Part shown: positions 1-11,673 of the stretch, piece after piece
Layout of the letters: every line of letters starts with the position of its first letter
Position numbering within the stretch: position 1 is the first letter of the stretch
Made by a program: the position numbers and the translations under genes
The notes under the pieces: generated by a model
What the model was told of the DNA's origin: nothing
The model's input: the letters and a program-made list of their open reading frames with translations, nothing else
The model's database searches: none
Assembly: GCA_023525975.1 (NCBI GenBank)
Contig: CM042042.1
Coordinates: forward strand, 3,727,501-3,791,500
Origin: Smallanthus sonchifolius
Taxonomy: Eukaryota; Streptophyta; Magnoliopsida; Asterales; Asteraceae
Length of the DNA: 64,000 nucleotides
Direction: 5' to 3'

Positions 1-303
1 GTTGGTACAACCACTGAAAGAGCTAAATCAAAAGACAAGTAATAAAGTGACTTTGTTTGGAGATAATATATCCTCGATTTTGCTAGCTGAAAATCCAACA
101 TTCCATGCCTGAACGAAACACATTGAAGTTCATTATCACTTCATTCGTGAGAAGGTTCTACAAGGTGAAATTGATTACAAGTATATTAACACTTTGGAGC
201 AAGTAGCGGATATGTTTATGAAGAGTTTGTCTAAAGAAAAGATCATGAAATTCTGCAGCAAGTTGGGTATGGTGGAAGCTAATATCGTGATGAAGTATTA
301 AAG
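1..303 (+). pseudogene. Ty1/copia retrotransposon pol, RNase H C-terminal end (decayed)
   Basis: The plus-strand reading contains the block KHIEVHYHFIREKV followed by a QVADMF.KSL block and LGM, the usual C-terminal end of Ty1/copia polyproteins just before the 3' LTR. The frame ends at a stop near 301. An in-frame TGA at 118-120 sits where the family normally has Arg in the motif ARTKHIE, consistent with a CGA to TGA transition. Only the last ~100 codons are inside the window. A purine-rich stretch (GGAGGAGAA) near 353-361 could be the polypurine tract, but no clear LTR start follows, and a CACTA element has inserted at 394. Confidence 0.8.
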
Positions 304-393
304 GTAGCGATATATCATTAAGGGCGGTTCGGTAATTCTCATGGGGTGGCTTGGAGGAGAATTAAAAGATAATAGTTAACTTGTTGCTTAAGA

Positions 394-943
394 CACTACA
401 AGAATCTTGACCTATCCTGAAGGCTTTTTGCGACGACATGGGTCTTTTCGATGACATGTCGTCGCTATAACTTTCGTATTCGTAGCTTTGACGCTAAAAG
501 TCCATAATTTCGTCGTAAAAGTGTCGTTGTCGTCGCAAAAAAGTTTTTTCAAAATCCTTTTTCTTATGAAAAATAAATGTAAATTAAAATAATTTTGAAC
601 TTTTTGGATGACATGTCGTCACAATAGATATTAAAATTGTTTTCATACGTATTGCGACGACATGTCGTCGCAAAAAGGCTTGGTTAGTATTTTTTGACCG
701 CCAAAGTTTGTGTGAGCGCCAAAGTTCCCACTCATACAAACAAATCTGACCGCTAAAGTTTTTGTGAGCGCCAAACTTCCCGCTCAAACTAGTCCCGACG
801 ACATGTCGTCGTAAATGTGTTTGACTAGGCAAAATTTCTGTCCCATCTTTTGCCGACGACATGTCGTCGTGTTTAGCCACCTATGCCGACAACTTATGTC
901 GTCGGGAAAGGTCCCGTCGTAAGAGGGTGAAATTCTTGTAGTG
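394..943. mobile_element. Short non-autonomous CACTA (En/Spm) element, 550 bp
   Basis: It starts with CACTACAAGAA (394-404) and ends with the inverted copy TTCTTGTAGTG (933-943). Both sides carry the 3-bp target duplication AGA (391-393 and 944-946). The interior has several copies of the palindrome CGACGACATGTCGTCG or close variants near 600, 655, 797 and 854. There is no transposase coding capacity. Terminal bases, 3-bp duplication and subterminal repeats are the full signature of CACTA elements. It sits in the remains of the upstream copia element. Confidence 0.9.
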
Positions 944-1701
944 AGATTGAAGTTGTGTTTATCTTTGTTTGAATTTCGAATTATATTAGGATTAGTATTT
1001 TGAATTATAGTAGGTTTTATATTCAAAGGTAATATATAAACCTTGGATCATTTATGTTTAGAAGTTTAGATTTATTTGTGAGTAAATAAAAATATAAAAT
1101 AAAAAGAGTTGCTTGCCAATCAATCTGTGTACGAGTGTGTGGCTGGAATAATTCACCTGAAAGAAAAAGATATAAACAACAAGAATTTTAGACAGATTCA
1201 ACGACATGTCTCGACGACATGTCGTCGAGATAGCCTTTATCGACGACATGTCGTCGAGAATGCCTCGTCGGCAAAGATCCGTCGAGACTTCCCTTTAAAA
1301 AAAATATTAAAAAAAAATTAAATAGGTTAGTCTCGACGACAAGTCGTCGAGATTGATCTATATAATTTTTTTTAATATTTTTTTTTTAAATTTGGAAACC
1401 TCAATCCCGACGACATGTCGTGTCGTCGAGACTGACCTATTTAATTTTTTTTAATATTTTTTTTTAAATCTGGAAACCTCAATCCCGACGACATGTCGTC
1501 GAGACTGGGTTATTTTTTTAAAAAAACATTTTTTTTTGAATTTTAAAAATTTACAGTAACTTAATACACAAAAATTCAGAACCTGTCAAACCTGTTACAT
1601 ATTAATACATTTCACACCAATATATTACATAAAACATCTAACAAAAGTATACAAATTGTATAAGTTATTACAAATAATTCAAATAAAAGTTACAACCAAG
1701 T

Positions 1702-3234
1702 TTATTCATCTTCATCGTCGTCATTTTGGTTGCCGGATTGGTTGTGGTCCTGTTGCATATGTTTCACGGTTTCATTCAGTTCACGAATTTGTTCTTTTAA
1801 TTCGTTGAATTGAGACTCGGAGAGAGCCGAAACATTAGTGGGCATGTTTCTAACTTTTCTTCCAACTCCTCGGGTCCAACCGCGTCTCTCGCCAAGGGCA
1901 CGTTTTAGGACCTCTTCCTCATCAACATCTCCGACGTCTTGTTGCATCCGGGTCAATTCTTCTTGAATTGTATTCTGTAATAAACAAAAAATACATATAT
2001 AAAAAAAATAAAAAAATCCGACAGCATAACGACTGCAAAATTGATAGCCAACCTACTTAACAATACACAATAAACATAATAATTCAACAAAACTCAATAA
2101 AAACCTATAGTAACACCAGCAATAACCAATATGATTAATATTCTAGTGTATTTCCCAAACTTGGAATTCCCTCATCGATATATATACTTACCCAATCGTT
2201 TTGTGCCCGATCGTTGACCCATGTGCCGTGAGACGTGTGCATACGTTTCCAACCATCAATCTGGTTGACGGTTCCACCTTGTTGTACCTATAAACAACAA
2301 AAATAATGTTACTAATATTTGTCTAACTTATGAATTCATTTTTAGAATAATATTAACAACTTTTGTTACCTCCTCATATCGCCGTTAAGCAAATGACTTG
2401 CTCCCACTAGTATTGGCGTATGGTTGTTTAGCTCGGTTTGAAGAATTTTGATTGCAGCGTGCAATATATGTGGGATCAAGGTACAATATGTCGATGAGGG
2501 AATTCCAATTGCCGGAACTGATGGACTCATGAGGATGATTCCTTGCTTCTTCCACATCCTCGTAACCACCAACCGATTCAAAATGTCTCTTTAAAACAGA
2601 TTTGCGGTCATGAAATCTACGGGCACAGTCATCATGGATGCCCATAGATATTTGTGGCCACTGCGGTGTGTTACTCCAGCTTTCTAAATCAAAGTAATTC
2701 TGTAAAAAAAGATAATTAGGAAACACTTAATAATTAGGAATGTTAAAAAATTACATTTTATACTTACACGAAGATTGCGAAATACGGTGCTTTGATGCTC
2801 CCTACGAACAAACTCCCAACCATAATATTGTGATGGGATTTTCTCTAGAGCAATAGTTATTTGTCGAATAAACCATCGACCGTTCGGACCGACAAACTTG
2901 TATGTCTCATGGGTTGGATCAAGCTCAAGTGGAAGTGGCTTGTTGCTATTTTGGGCGAACGCCTCCAGCATATCAAGGTTTTTACCACGACCCCTTACTT
3001 TTTTCGAGGAAGCTGTTACATGAATTTAAGACTCGTAAATGTTACATGAATTTGAAGAATTATCAAACTAAAATAAGTAACTTACAAGACTCGCAGATGT
3101 TACATGAATTTGAAGAATTAGCAAACTAAAACAAGTAACTTACAAGACTCGCAATCTGTAGGGAGCCTCCTAGAATTCCCCCGCGGATCACGACCCCTAC
3201 CGTCACCACCATGTGAACAAGCATAAGTCGCCAT
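1702..3234 (-). pseudogene. CACTA accessory protein (TnpA-like, Transposase_24 / Ptta-En-Spm family)
   Basis: The likely start is the ATG at 3234, opening a short Gly/Arg-rich exon (MATYACSHGGDGRGRD). The next coding block (~2780-3010) has a conserved region with PLPLELDP and PNGRWFIRQI. The middle block (~2385-2700) has the family pattern of Trp-rich sequence followed by NQNSSNRAKQPY. The last block (1702-1956) has a predicted coiled coil (SESQFNELKEQIRELNET) and an acidic tail. In known CACTA systems this second protein binds subterminal repeats; the repeated palindrome here would be its natural target, which is inference. Exon boundaries were not all resolved, so intactness is unknown; I list it as a pseudogene because its partner is broken. 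Confidence 0.65.
3041..3156. repeat. 58-bp direct tandem duplication inside the TnpA-like gene
   Basis: Two nearly identical 58-bp units start at 3041 and 3099, each beginning GTTACATGAATTTGAAGAAT. Each unit carries the sequence that reads on the minus strand as a GTAAGT-type splice donor after an exon end, so the donor region of the first intron appears duplicated. Confidence 0.8.
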
Positions 3235-6200
3235 ATATACCTACATAAAATTGAAGTCAATAAAATGTCAGTGTCTAGATACATCAATAAAATATAAGTG
3301 TCTATATATATATCAATAAAATATAAGTATCTACATACATCAATAAAATAAGTATCACATACATTACAAGTCAATCAGAATCATCACTAATATCATCGTT
3401 GTCGTCCTCATCCAAAGTGTATGTGCCTTCATCATCATCATCATCATCATCATCAGCCATAATCTGGGGGTTAAGACTCGAGTGACGACCTTCACCTAAA
3501 GTCGACACCATGGGCAAGTAGCCTAAGTCGATAAACATACTACATGATTGAGTGTCTTGTACGATAGGTACAACACTGGTACTTGGACCCTTGTTAACAT
3601 TACTTTCAAGGTCTGAGTTGACAACCAAGTTATAATCAGATGATCGAGTGTCGTGAAGTACATCTATCTCGTTAACAAGATCGGTATCCTCCCAAAGTTT
3701 TCGATGATAAACGTCTTCCACAACCTTCCACTTGCCGACGGGGCGAGAAGGATCTTGGAGATAAAACACTTGCTTAGCTTGTGTGGCTAAAATGTACTGT
3801 TGAGCATCATACCATTGACAACCAACATAACTTTGACGGCTAGCGTCGATAATAGTCAGATTGTCCTTTTTAATTATCCGTCGGTTACCCAACGTGTTGA
3901 ACCATTTACAAAGAAAGACTACAACCGAGTAATTACTTAAATAATTCAACTCTATGATACTCTCAAGTTCACCATAATATGGTGTATCATCTTCTCCGAA
4001 TGAAACAACACCACTGTTTTGGGTGGTGCATCCGAGATCCCGACTGTGTACCACAAATCTAACACCATTAACGATACAAGCAGTGTAAGAATATGCACTC
4101 AACGGACCATGTGCCAATGCCCTGAGTTCGTCGGTACAGTCGGGAGACGTGTTTACCTTAGCATTGAGCCATGGTGAAAACTCAGTTTCTACATTTTTGT
4201 CAGGAAACTCAGTTTTAAACTCCCTGTACGTTGGATAGAAAAGATGTTCAAGTTATTTATTTATTAAAAACTAAATTAAAAGAAAAGTTTGAGAAAAAAC
4301 TTTCGATAAGTATATTTTAATTTCAACACAGTTGTCTAACACAAACCATCCTAATGAATTTTTGGCATTTTCACAAAGTGGAGTCATTTTCTTTGCCGAC
4401 ATTGGCCGACATTGTGATGAAAACACAAAGTATTGCCTCTTTGGAATGCCAAGATCTTCATTTCTGTCAGGACGATTGAATTTGGTTTGTACATCCTCAA
4501 GATACCTAGAGCAAAATGTCAATCCTTCTTCTACAACATAACCCTCTGCTATTGAGCCTTCGGGCCTGGCCTTGTTTCTGACATACGCTTTTAGTTTTTT
4601 CATATATCTTTCAAAATGATACATCCATCTCATGGCCCACCAAGAATAGCTTCTTCGAGTAGATGAAGAACTACGTGAACCATTATGTCAAAAAAAGCTG
4701 GCGGGTATATCAATTCCAAATTGCATAGTATCTTTACCAAGCTATCATGTGCTTCTTGCATGTCTGTCTTATCTATTGATCGTGCACATATTTTTTTAAA
4801 GAATGTGCAAAGGTCACTAGTTTCATTTTTAACATCCGCAGGCAGACCTATTCGGATCCCTATTGGTAGAAATCGCTGCATGAGAATATGATAATCATGA
4901 GACTTTAACCCGATTATATTTGAATCAACCACTTTATTTTTAAAGTTGGATCCAAAGCCATTGGGTAGTTTCACTTCTTTGATGAACTTACAAAAACGTT
5001 CTCGATCACTTGGCTTGAACGAGTAAAGGGCATGCGGTTTGACGACCTTTTCGTTTTTCATTGTTATCCATAGATTTTGTCGAATGCCTAAAATTGCCAA
5101 GTCTTCTCCTGCTTTAATTGTGTCTTTTGATTTGTTGTTCATTAGCAAAGTACCCAACACGCTCTCACACACATTTTTCTCAACGTGCATAACGTCAAGA
5201 TTGTGTTTTAATTCAAGAGAAGACCAATATTTCAACTCGAAGAAGATACTACGTTTGGTCCAATTCAACTCTGATTCAGCACGATTTCTTTTCACACCTC
5301 CATGCTTAGGATGTTTCCCAGGAACACGATCGGGGAGGTTTTCTAATTGTTCTAATATCCGTGTGTTCGTCAATTTCATAGGAGGCTTTCTTTTCTCTTT
5401 TTTGCCATTAAACAATAGACTATCTCTCATACGATTATTGGAAGGAAAAAATCGTCTGTGGCCAACATAAGATAACTTATTGATAACACGATAGGAGGGT
5501 GTGTCTTCGTTATAAGTAGGGCATGCTAAATAACCTTGACCGCTCCATCCAGATAAGCTGCTACGAGCAGAATAATCGTTGATAGTCCATAATAGTGTCG
5601 CATGCATCTTGAATACAGTGTTGGTTGATGCATCTCTCATTTGTACTCCTTTCTCTCACAACATTTTCAACTCATCCACCAAAGGCCTTAAGAAAACATC
5701 AATGTCCTTTCCAGGTGATTTGGGCCCTGGAATTAGCAAAGTTAACATGAAAGAAGTCTCTTTCATACATAACCACGGAGGTGTATTATACGTTGTCAAC
5801 ACTACCGGCCACATACTGTAAGACTGACTCATGTTACCGAAAGGGTTAAAGCCATCGGCAGCCAAACCCAAGCGGACAGTCCTCGGTTCTTCTGCAAATT
5901 TAGGATATCTCAGATCAAAATCTTGCCATTGCTTCCCATCAACTGGATGAAGCATTATAGAATCCCTTGAGCGTCCTGTTTTATGCCATGTCATGTCTTT
6001 TGCCATGAATCTGGAACTATATATTCGTCGAAGCCGAGAAGTTAAAGGAAAGTAACGTAACACTTTACGTGACACTTTCTTGCCACTTGTTTTTGGGTTA
6101 ACTCATCTGCTCTCGTTACAAATCAGGCAGTTTTCCTTTGACTCATTCTCCTTTCAAAACAGAGCACAGTCATTTATGCAAGCATGGATAGATTGATATC

Positions 6201-7805
6201 CTAACCCAATCTTTCTCAACTTCTTTTTAGATTCATAGTGAGATTTGGGAATGTGATTCTCTTTCGGTAATGCAATTCTGAGAAGCTCTAAAAGTTGGTT
6301 AAACGAAGTATCCATCCACTTGTTCATAACTTTAATATGCATCAATTTTGATAAAAAGTTTAGGGAAGACATCCAACTACAACCAGGGTATAACTCGGTA
6401 CGGAGCTCTTCAAACAACGCATCAAATTCCGGGTCTAAACCAGCTCCACTTCCATCTTCATCAGTATTTTCTTCATGTGTATTTTGTTTCGCCATAACTG
6501 TCACACCCCGGCCGGCGGCGGATTAAACGCCGGGGCTGACGCGGTTGTTCATAAGCACATGATCATCTATTAAATATGATAATATTTATTATTCAAATTA
6601 AAAGCATCCGTTACATAGGAAAATGAAACGTTCAAAACATAAATTAAATTAAACTAGGTCCAAGTCCTAGGTGAGCAAGTAGTCCTCAAACAGGTGCACC
6701 TGAAACATGTAAGTAACTGTCAACTACAAGTAGTTGGTGAGATACATAGGTTTTGACACCAAAAGAGTTAGTATAGATTACAATTCAATATGTTCAAAGC
6801 ATGTCTAAAGCATTTATGTGAAAACATACAAGGTTCCAAGCGTACAATTCAAGCCTGATAATAGAAAACTAGATACGCAATCCCACTGATTGCCATTTTA
6901 AAAAAGAGAGCAAGCGGATACTCCAAGTTATAGTTGATACCCAACAAAACCCGCCAAGGTCTTGTGGTAAGTTATAGGTTCAGTTTCCCATATAAATGAT
7001 CATGTTAGGTACTACCTTAGGCTTGGGCTGCAAGTTAATGAATGTACTGGCATGAAACACATGCAATGGTCACCAAGTAGTTCAAATATAAAGCATAAAG
7101 ATCAAGCACAAGAACATAGATATTGAATTTGGTTAAATAGATAAAGTTGACGACATGTTTCACCCCAAAAGTAAAAACAGTAAAAAGGGGCTATGTAAAC
7201 TCACATTGGATTGGTAGCTTGAAATCACAAGTACGGGTAGTCGCAGAAAGTGTTTAGCTAACCGCAAGGTTAACCTATGTTTGCATGTATATATGTATTA
7301 ATGACATGTTCAAAAGATTTAAGTAGCTAGGTTGAAATGAGTGTGTATCTATTTGTTGTGAATGATGAGTTTGTTAATAAGGAGGTAATATGGTTGTTTA
7401 ATAAAGGAAATAATATGTTTGTCGATAAAGGATCGAATACGAGCTTATATATATAATGTTGTTTACAAAATAGCAATTTATACTAATATTTATGTGAATA
7501 TATAGGTAATTTGATTAATAAAATATATAATTAATTAATTAAATGGTTAAATGGATAATAAAGAGGGCATAGACTATACTAAATAATTGTGTGTTAAAAA
7601 TAGTTAATAACGGCTTTAAATAAAACGATTATATAGCTTCTTGATTAGTTTTTAATCCACTAAAACTATTAAATAATTATTTAAGATTGTTAGGTTAACA
7701 ATTTGATCCATAAAAATATTCCCGAGCCTCGGGGTTGTATAAAATAATTTTTATAAGAAAAATGTTGCTAAAATTCGGTTTAAAAACAATAAGAAAAAAC
7801 ATTTC

Positions 7806-7873
7806 AGACCACGGGACTCGAACCCGGGGCCTCTCGGAAAGAGCCAAACACCCAAACCACTAGACCAGGGAGC
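7806..7873 (-). other. tRNA-Glu-like module inside the solo LTR
   Basis: On the minus strand this stretch has a D-arm-like segment (CCTGGTCTAGTGGTTTGG), an anticodon-arm-like segment around GGCTCTTTCCGAGAGG and a perfect B box GGTTCGAGTCCC. The pattern follows plant tRNA-Glu(CTC) with about one base lost in the anticodon loop. It lies inside a mobile element, so it is unlikely to be a working tRNA gene. Confidence 0.5.
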
Positions 7874-7964
7874 GGGTAGTGGTTGAAATTGGGTTTCGAA
7901 TTGTTTTAACAGAGGACCAACAGGGAGTCGGGTTCCATGCGCGCAAAAGGGAAAAATCGGGTGT

Positions 7965-8030
7965 GGGACTGGTTTCGAACTCGCGACCTTCGCCTTATGA
8001 GACGAATGACTTAACCGGTTGACCTGGGCC
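7965..8030 (-). other. tRNA-Met(elongator)-like module inside the solo LTR
   Basis: On the minus strand it carries an A-box-like segment (GGTCAACCGGTTAAG), an anticodon loop CTCATAA with CAT as anticodon, and a B box GAGTTCGAAACC. The acceptor stem pairs poorly. It lies ~90 bp from the Glu-like module, in the same orientation. Confidence 0.45.
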
Positions 8031-9499
8031 TGAATATTGTTTATTGACAGGCACACAACTGTTTTGTTTCTCACCCAGCCCTGGTTCATCTTCTTCCCCA
8101 AACATCCCATTCGAACCCTAGTTCCAATCCCCCCCGATTCGTATCCGATCGAACCCGAAAACATGGGGCTTTCAATCCTTACATAAAACCGAAACTAAAG
8201 ACTCTAATTTTACCTCGAATGGTTAGCGATAGAGGGGGAACGGGACCGAGGCCTACTTCGGATTTCCTTGAGCTCGTCGGAGTTCTAGAGGAGCAATGCA
8301 ACGAACACAAAGGTGTAGAAAGTTTGTGGCATCTGTAGTGAAGGTGTGGGTTCATTTTTATAGGCCAATTTCACGTTAAATGCACGAATTGATTAAACAC
8401 TTTGATTAGGACGGTTATGTGACGATTGGACTCAACTTCTTTGATTTCGACTGTAAATGATATGTTAATTCGGATCCAATCAGTCGCACGATGATTTACA
8501 ATGGCTCGATTACAGTTTTAACACATGAATTTGATGAATCATTGCACGAATTCGTGGATTGTGCTCGGTTTGACTTTCCAAAGTCAAACCTGCATCAAAT
8601 TGATTTCAAAATTGATAAGGGTTCAAATTGAGGGGTCTAATGAGATCAAGGGGTTCAATAGTTCAAATTAATTGTTTCAAAACAAAAACAAAATCATTTT
8701 AATTACTTATAAAACAATTTATTTTATAAAAAAATTTAAATATCATTTGTTTAGTTATTATTAAATGTTACACTTATACTATATAACTTTTTGTAACTTA
8801 CAATAGTTTTATTTCCATTAAAATCATTTACTTTAAAATAATGTACTTTTATAAACTCTATATTTATAGAATTTATAATTTAGATTTTTATAGGTTTGTA
8901 TATATATATATATTTATATAGGTTTAGAATATAACTTAGCATACAAATTTCATATTATTTTTTAATATGCGTATGTGTGTATACTCATGAAATGCAATAG
9001 ATAAATATTAGAATTTATTTAGATGGATTGATGCAAACCAAAAAGAAATTACAAGTGCCGAAAAAAGTAAAAATATAGGTCGGAATTTCCTAAGGATTAC
9101 AATAACATCATCAAGTGCATCGAACATCTCATGATCAGTTGTTGCAACACTTGTATTTGTAGCCCAAAGTGCGTCTACATCCGAAGCATTAGCATATTCC
9201 TTGCCGTGATAAAACCAAGTGTCGTATGCTTGTAGAAACCCATTAACATGTACGTGTGAATAAACAAAAGACGGATTTTGCCGATAAGAGTTGGCACATT
9301 TTTTACACGGGCAATAAATATTGCCATCTTCATCAACATAGTTTTTGGCATTATCTATAAACTTTTGAAGACCTTTTATGAAATTCGGATGATTACGATC
9401 TCGCAGTGCAATCCAACTCTTATCAATTGTCATAACTGTTTTTTATTAACTGATAGCACATCAGAAGGAATATCTACAGGTGATGGATCCTAACCCATA

Positions 9500-9697
9500 T
9501 TTTGAATATTCTATCTCATATGTATACATTTTAACGGGTTGACTATTCAAGAATAAATTGACAGCATTTCCCCTTAACCCTCCAAGTATGTGTATGAAAC
9601 GCAAACTCGAAGAGTAGGAGAAATAGCTACCAATTTACTCTTGAATAGTCAACCCGTTAAAACGTATACATATCCTAAATGAGATAGAATATTCAAA
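9500..9697. repeat. Long imperfect hairpin (arms ~53 and ~59 bp) inside the CACTA element
   Basis: The left arm (9500-9552) runs from TTTTGAATATTCTATCTCAT to the end of TAACGGGTTGACTATTCAAGA. The right arm (9639-9697) is its inverted copy, with a few extra bases around 9674-9680. The spacer is ~86 bp. It lies immediately upstream of the Tnp2 start at 9433, so it may be part of the transposase promoter or a small nested foldback element. Confidence 0.75.
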
Positions 9698-10340
9698 AGG
9701 CAGTCCCAAACGGGGACAATCCAAAATTTAACTCTATTAATTAAATTTCGAACGGGTGTTTTCTAAAAAGTACAATCCATAATTTATCTATGTTCGTAAG
9801 TCAAACACGAACCGTTTATTTTTTATCATATTTTTCAAAAAATATACTTTATATAATAAATTAAACTGATTACGTATCTTTTGCTAAATTAATAAACAAA
9901 TTTTCCAAGATATTTGTGTTAACAAAGGATCGTGTTCGAGTTCGATATACTAATAAAGTGTTACATAATCTAAACAATTTTTAGTTTAGTAGAAAATTGT
10001 TACCTTTTTAATGCAGTCAAAGTCAGGCGAAAAGAGAAAGCTAAACAAGAAATCCTATAAATTCGTTACAAATGTATTAGATATAAAAAATCATAAAAAT
10101 ATAAAAAAAAATAAAAGCGGATTAAATATATACATACATACATACATCTATATTGATCATACAAATAATACATTTCACAAAAATTAAAAAAAACAACAAT
10201 ATATTCTTTTAATTTATACAAATACCCAAAAAAATAATGCATACAAGTATTTGAGTCAAAACAAGTGAAAGGTTCGTGTTCTAATTACTAACATATATAC
10301 ATGCACATATTCATCTATACTTATACAAAACCATACATGC

Positions 10341-10596
10341 ATAACACCACCAATAATACATTTCACAAATACATACAAATACCCAAATAAATAATACATA
10401 CAAACTATACATTAAAAAAATAAATAACATCATACAATTCATACAAATAATATATACATAACACCACCAATATAATACATTTCACAAATACATACAAATA
10501 CCCAAATAAATAATACATACAAACTATACATTACATAAAATAAATAACATCATACAATTCATATAAATAATATATACATAACACCACCAATAATAA
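10341..10596. repeat. ~118-bp AT-rich direct tandem repeat (2+ copies)
   Basis: Units start with ATAACACCACCAATA at 10341, 10458 and 10578; the third is only a partial copy. The surrounding 9.8-10.95 kb stretch is A/T-rich and noncoding, and appears again, shortened, in the CACTA derivative at 55951-57963. It is the internal noncoding part of the CACTA element. Confidence 0.75.
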
Positions 10597-11673
10597 ATAT
10601 ATACAAACCTACAATTCACCAATTTCATAAATAATCCATACATTTATATACTTATACATCTATATAAACCATACAAACTCTACATCTATATAAATTAACT
10701 ATCAATTTCACAACATTAACCATCAATAAAAAAAATAAACCTTACATACTATACATCTATATAAATTAACCACCAATTTTACAAAATAATAGATATATTC
10801 ATCTATATTATTCAAATAAAAAACAATTAAAACATTTATACAAAACTAAATCTCTCAAATCTAAACCTATTACCAAAATATTAAACAAACATTTATAAAT
10901 CTGTATAAAACTACCCAAATACACCTATAAACACAAAAAATATACATATTACCTCCGGAATTTTCTTGAAACGACGACACGTCGTCGAAAAAACCCTCAA
11001 TCTAGCTTCCAATCCCTCCACTTAGTCAAAAACTTCACCTACACAAGATTTATATTAGAATATAAAGATTATAAAGAAAATTTTTTTAAAAAAAGTCAAA
11101 ACCGGGTCTAATCACTTGAATAAGAAGAGTAATGGTGGAGAAGGAGGTAGAAAACGATGGATTTTGAAAAAAAATGGTCGGATTTTGTGGGTGTAGCCGA
11201 GAGAAAGATTGAGAGAAAATGAGGAGAAGAAGGGTTTCTGCGTGGGTTAAAACCAGGTAGGACCAGTCTCGACGACATGTCGTCGAGATTGGGTCCTTTT
11301 ATTTTAATTAATTTATTTATTAAATAAAAATAACTTTTTATTATATACCAATCTCGACGACATGTCGTCGATATTAGGTATTTTCTTTAAAAATTAATTT
11401 TTTAATATTTTACCAGGCAAAAAAAAGAGAAACAAAATTAAAAATAACAATCTCGACGACATGTCGTCGAGACTAGTTTTCACATTTTCTCGGTAAGCGC
11501 CAAAAGCTTTCAACTTTTCCCAGTCAACCATCCCCGACGATGTGTCGTCGAGAAAAGGTGGCGAAAAAATATCACACCATCGCCGACGACATGTCGTCGT
11601 ATTTGGTCAATCTATCTCGACGACATGTGTCGTCGAGTTTGCCTCGTCGAAACTGCCTAGTTTTCTTGTAGTG

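Larger units (their letters stand above)
6499..9101 (-). mobile_element. 2.6-kb TG...CA insertion, probably a solo LTR on the minus strand
   Basis: It begins TGTCACACCCCGG and ends GGATTACA, and is flanked by the perfect 5-bp duplication ATAAC (6494-6498 and 9102-9106). Removing it together with one ATAAC restores an open frame in the host transposase gene, which fixes its borders. Read on the minus strand it starts TGTAATCC and ends CCGGGGTGTGACA, like the 3' end of the gypsy LTR at 60118-61694 (CCCGGGGTTGTGACA). I saw no primer site, polypurine tract or protease/RT coding, so a solo LTR of a Ty3/gypsy element is the best reading. It contains two tRNA-like modules (7806-7873, 7965-8030). Confidence 0.75.
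3371..9433 (-). pseudogene. CACTA Tnp2/TnpD-type transposase, broken
   Basis: Read on the minus strand from the ATG at 9433. First comes an N-terminal transposase-associated zinc-binding domain (CPCKKCAN). The Tnp2 core follows in pieces (6155-6498, 5656-6150, 4630-5640) with the blocks HACINDC, LGLAADGFNPFG, LSGWSGQGYLACP, HNLDVMHVEKNVCES and HDYHILMQ. A DUF4218-like block (4271-4633) and a DUF4216-like C-terminus with a poly-Asp tail (3371-~4228) complete it. It is disrupted by a 2.6-kb TG...CA insertion at 6499-9101, by three in-frame TGA codons where the family has Trp (near 6158, 6108 and 5655), and by a frameshift near 4633. It cannot make an intact protein. It is the catalytic gene of the surrounding CACTA element and cuts at CACTA ends in functional relatives. 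Confidence 0.85.
1175..11673 (-). mobile_element. Large CACTA (En/Spm) element, ~10.5 kb, with decayed transposase genes
   Basis: The right end is TTCTTGTAGTG (11663-11673). The left end is a damaged copy, AACAACAAGAA (1175-1185), with two changes in the CACTA pentamer. Both subterminal regions carry many copies of CGACGACATGTCGTCG (for example 1212-1227, and near 11270, 11355, 11454, 11583). Two transposase genes run on the minus strand: a Tnp2/TnpD-type gene (3371-9433) and a Transposase_24-type gene (1702-3234). The flanking triplets are ATA and AAA, so the target duplication is not conserved. The element hosts a TG...CA insertion at 6499-9101, a long hairpin at 9500-9697 and AT-rich tandem repeats at 10341-10596. 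Confidence 0.85.

Noticed and set aside
584..1321. Several 60-100-codon open frames on both strands
   Set aside because: They are readings of the CGACGACATGTCGTCG repeats of CACTA ends and of their flanks, with no family features.
7806..8030. Two functional tRNA genes
   Set aside because: Acceptor stems pair poorly, the Glu-like anticodon loop lacks a base, and both lie inside a mobile element.
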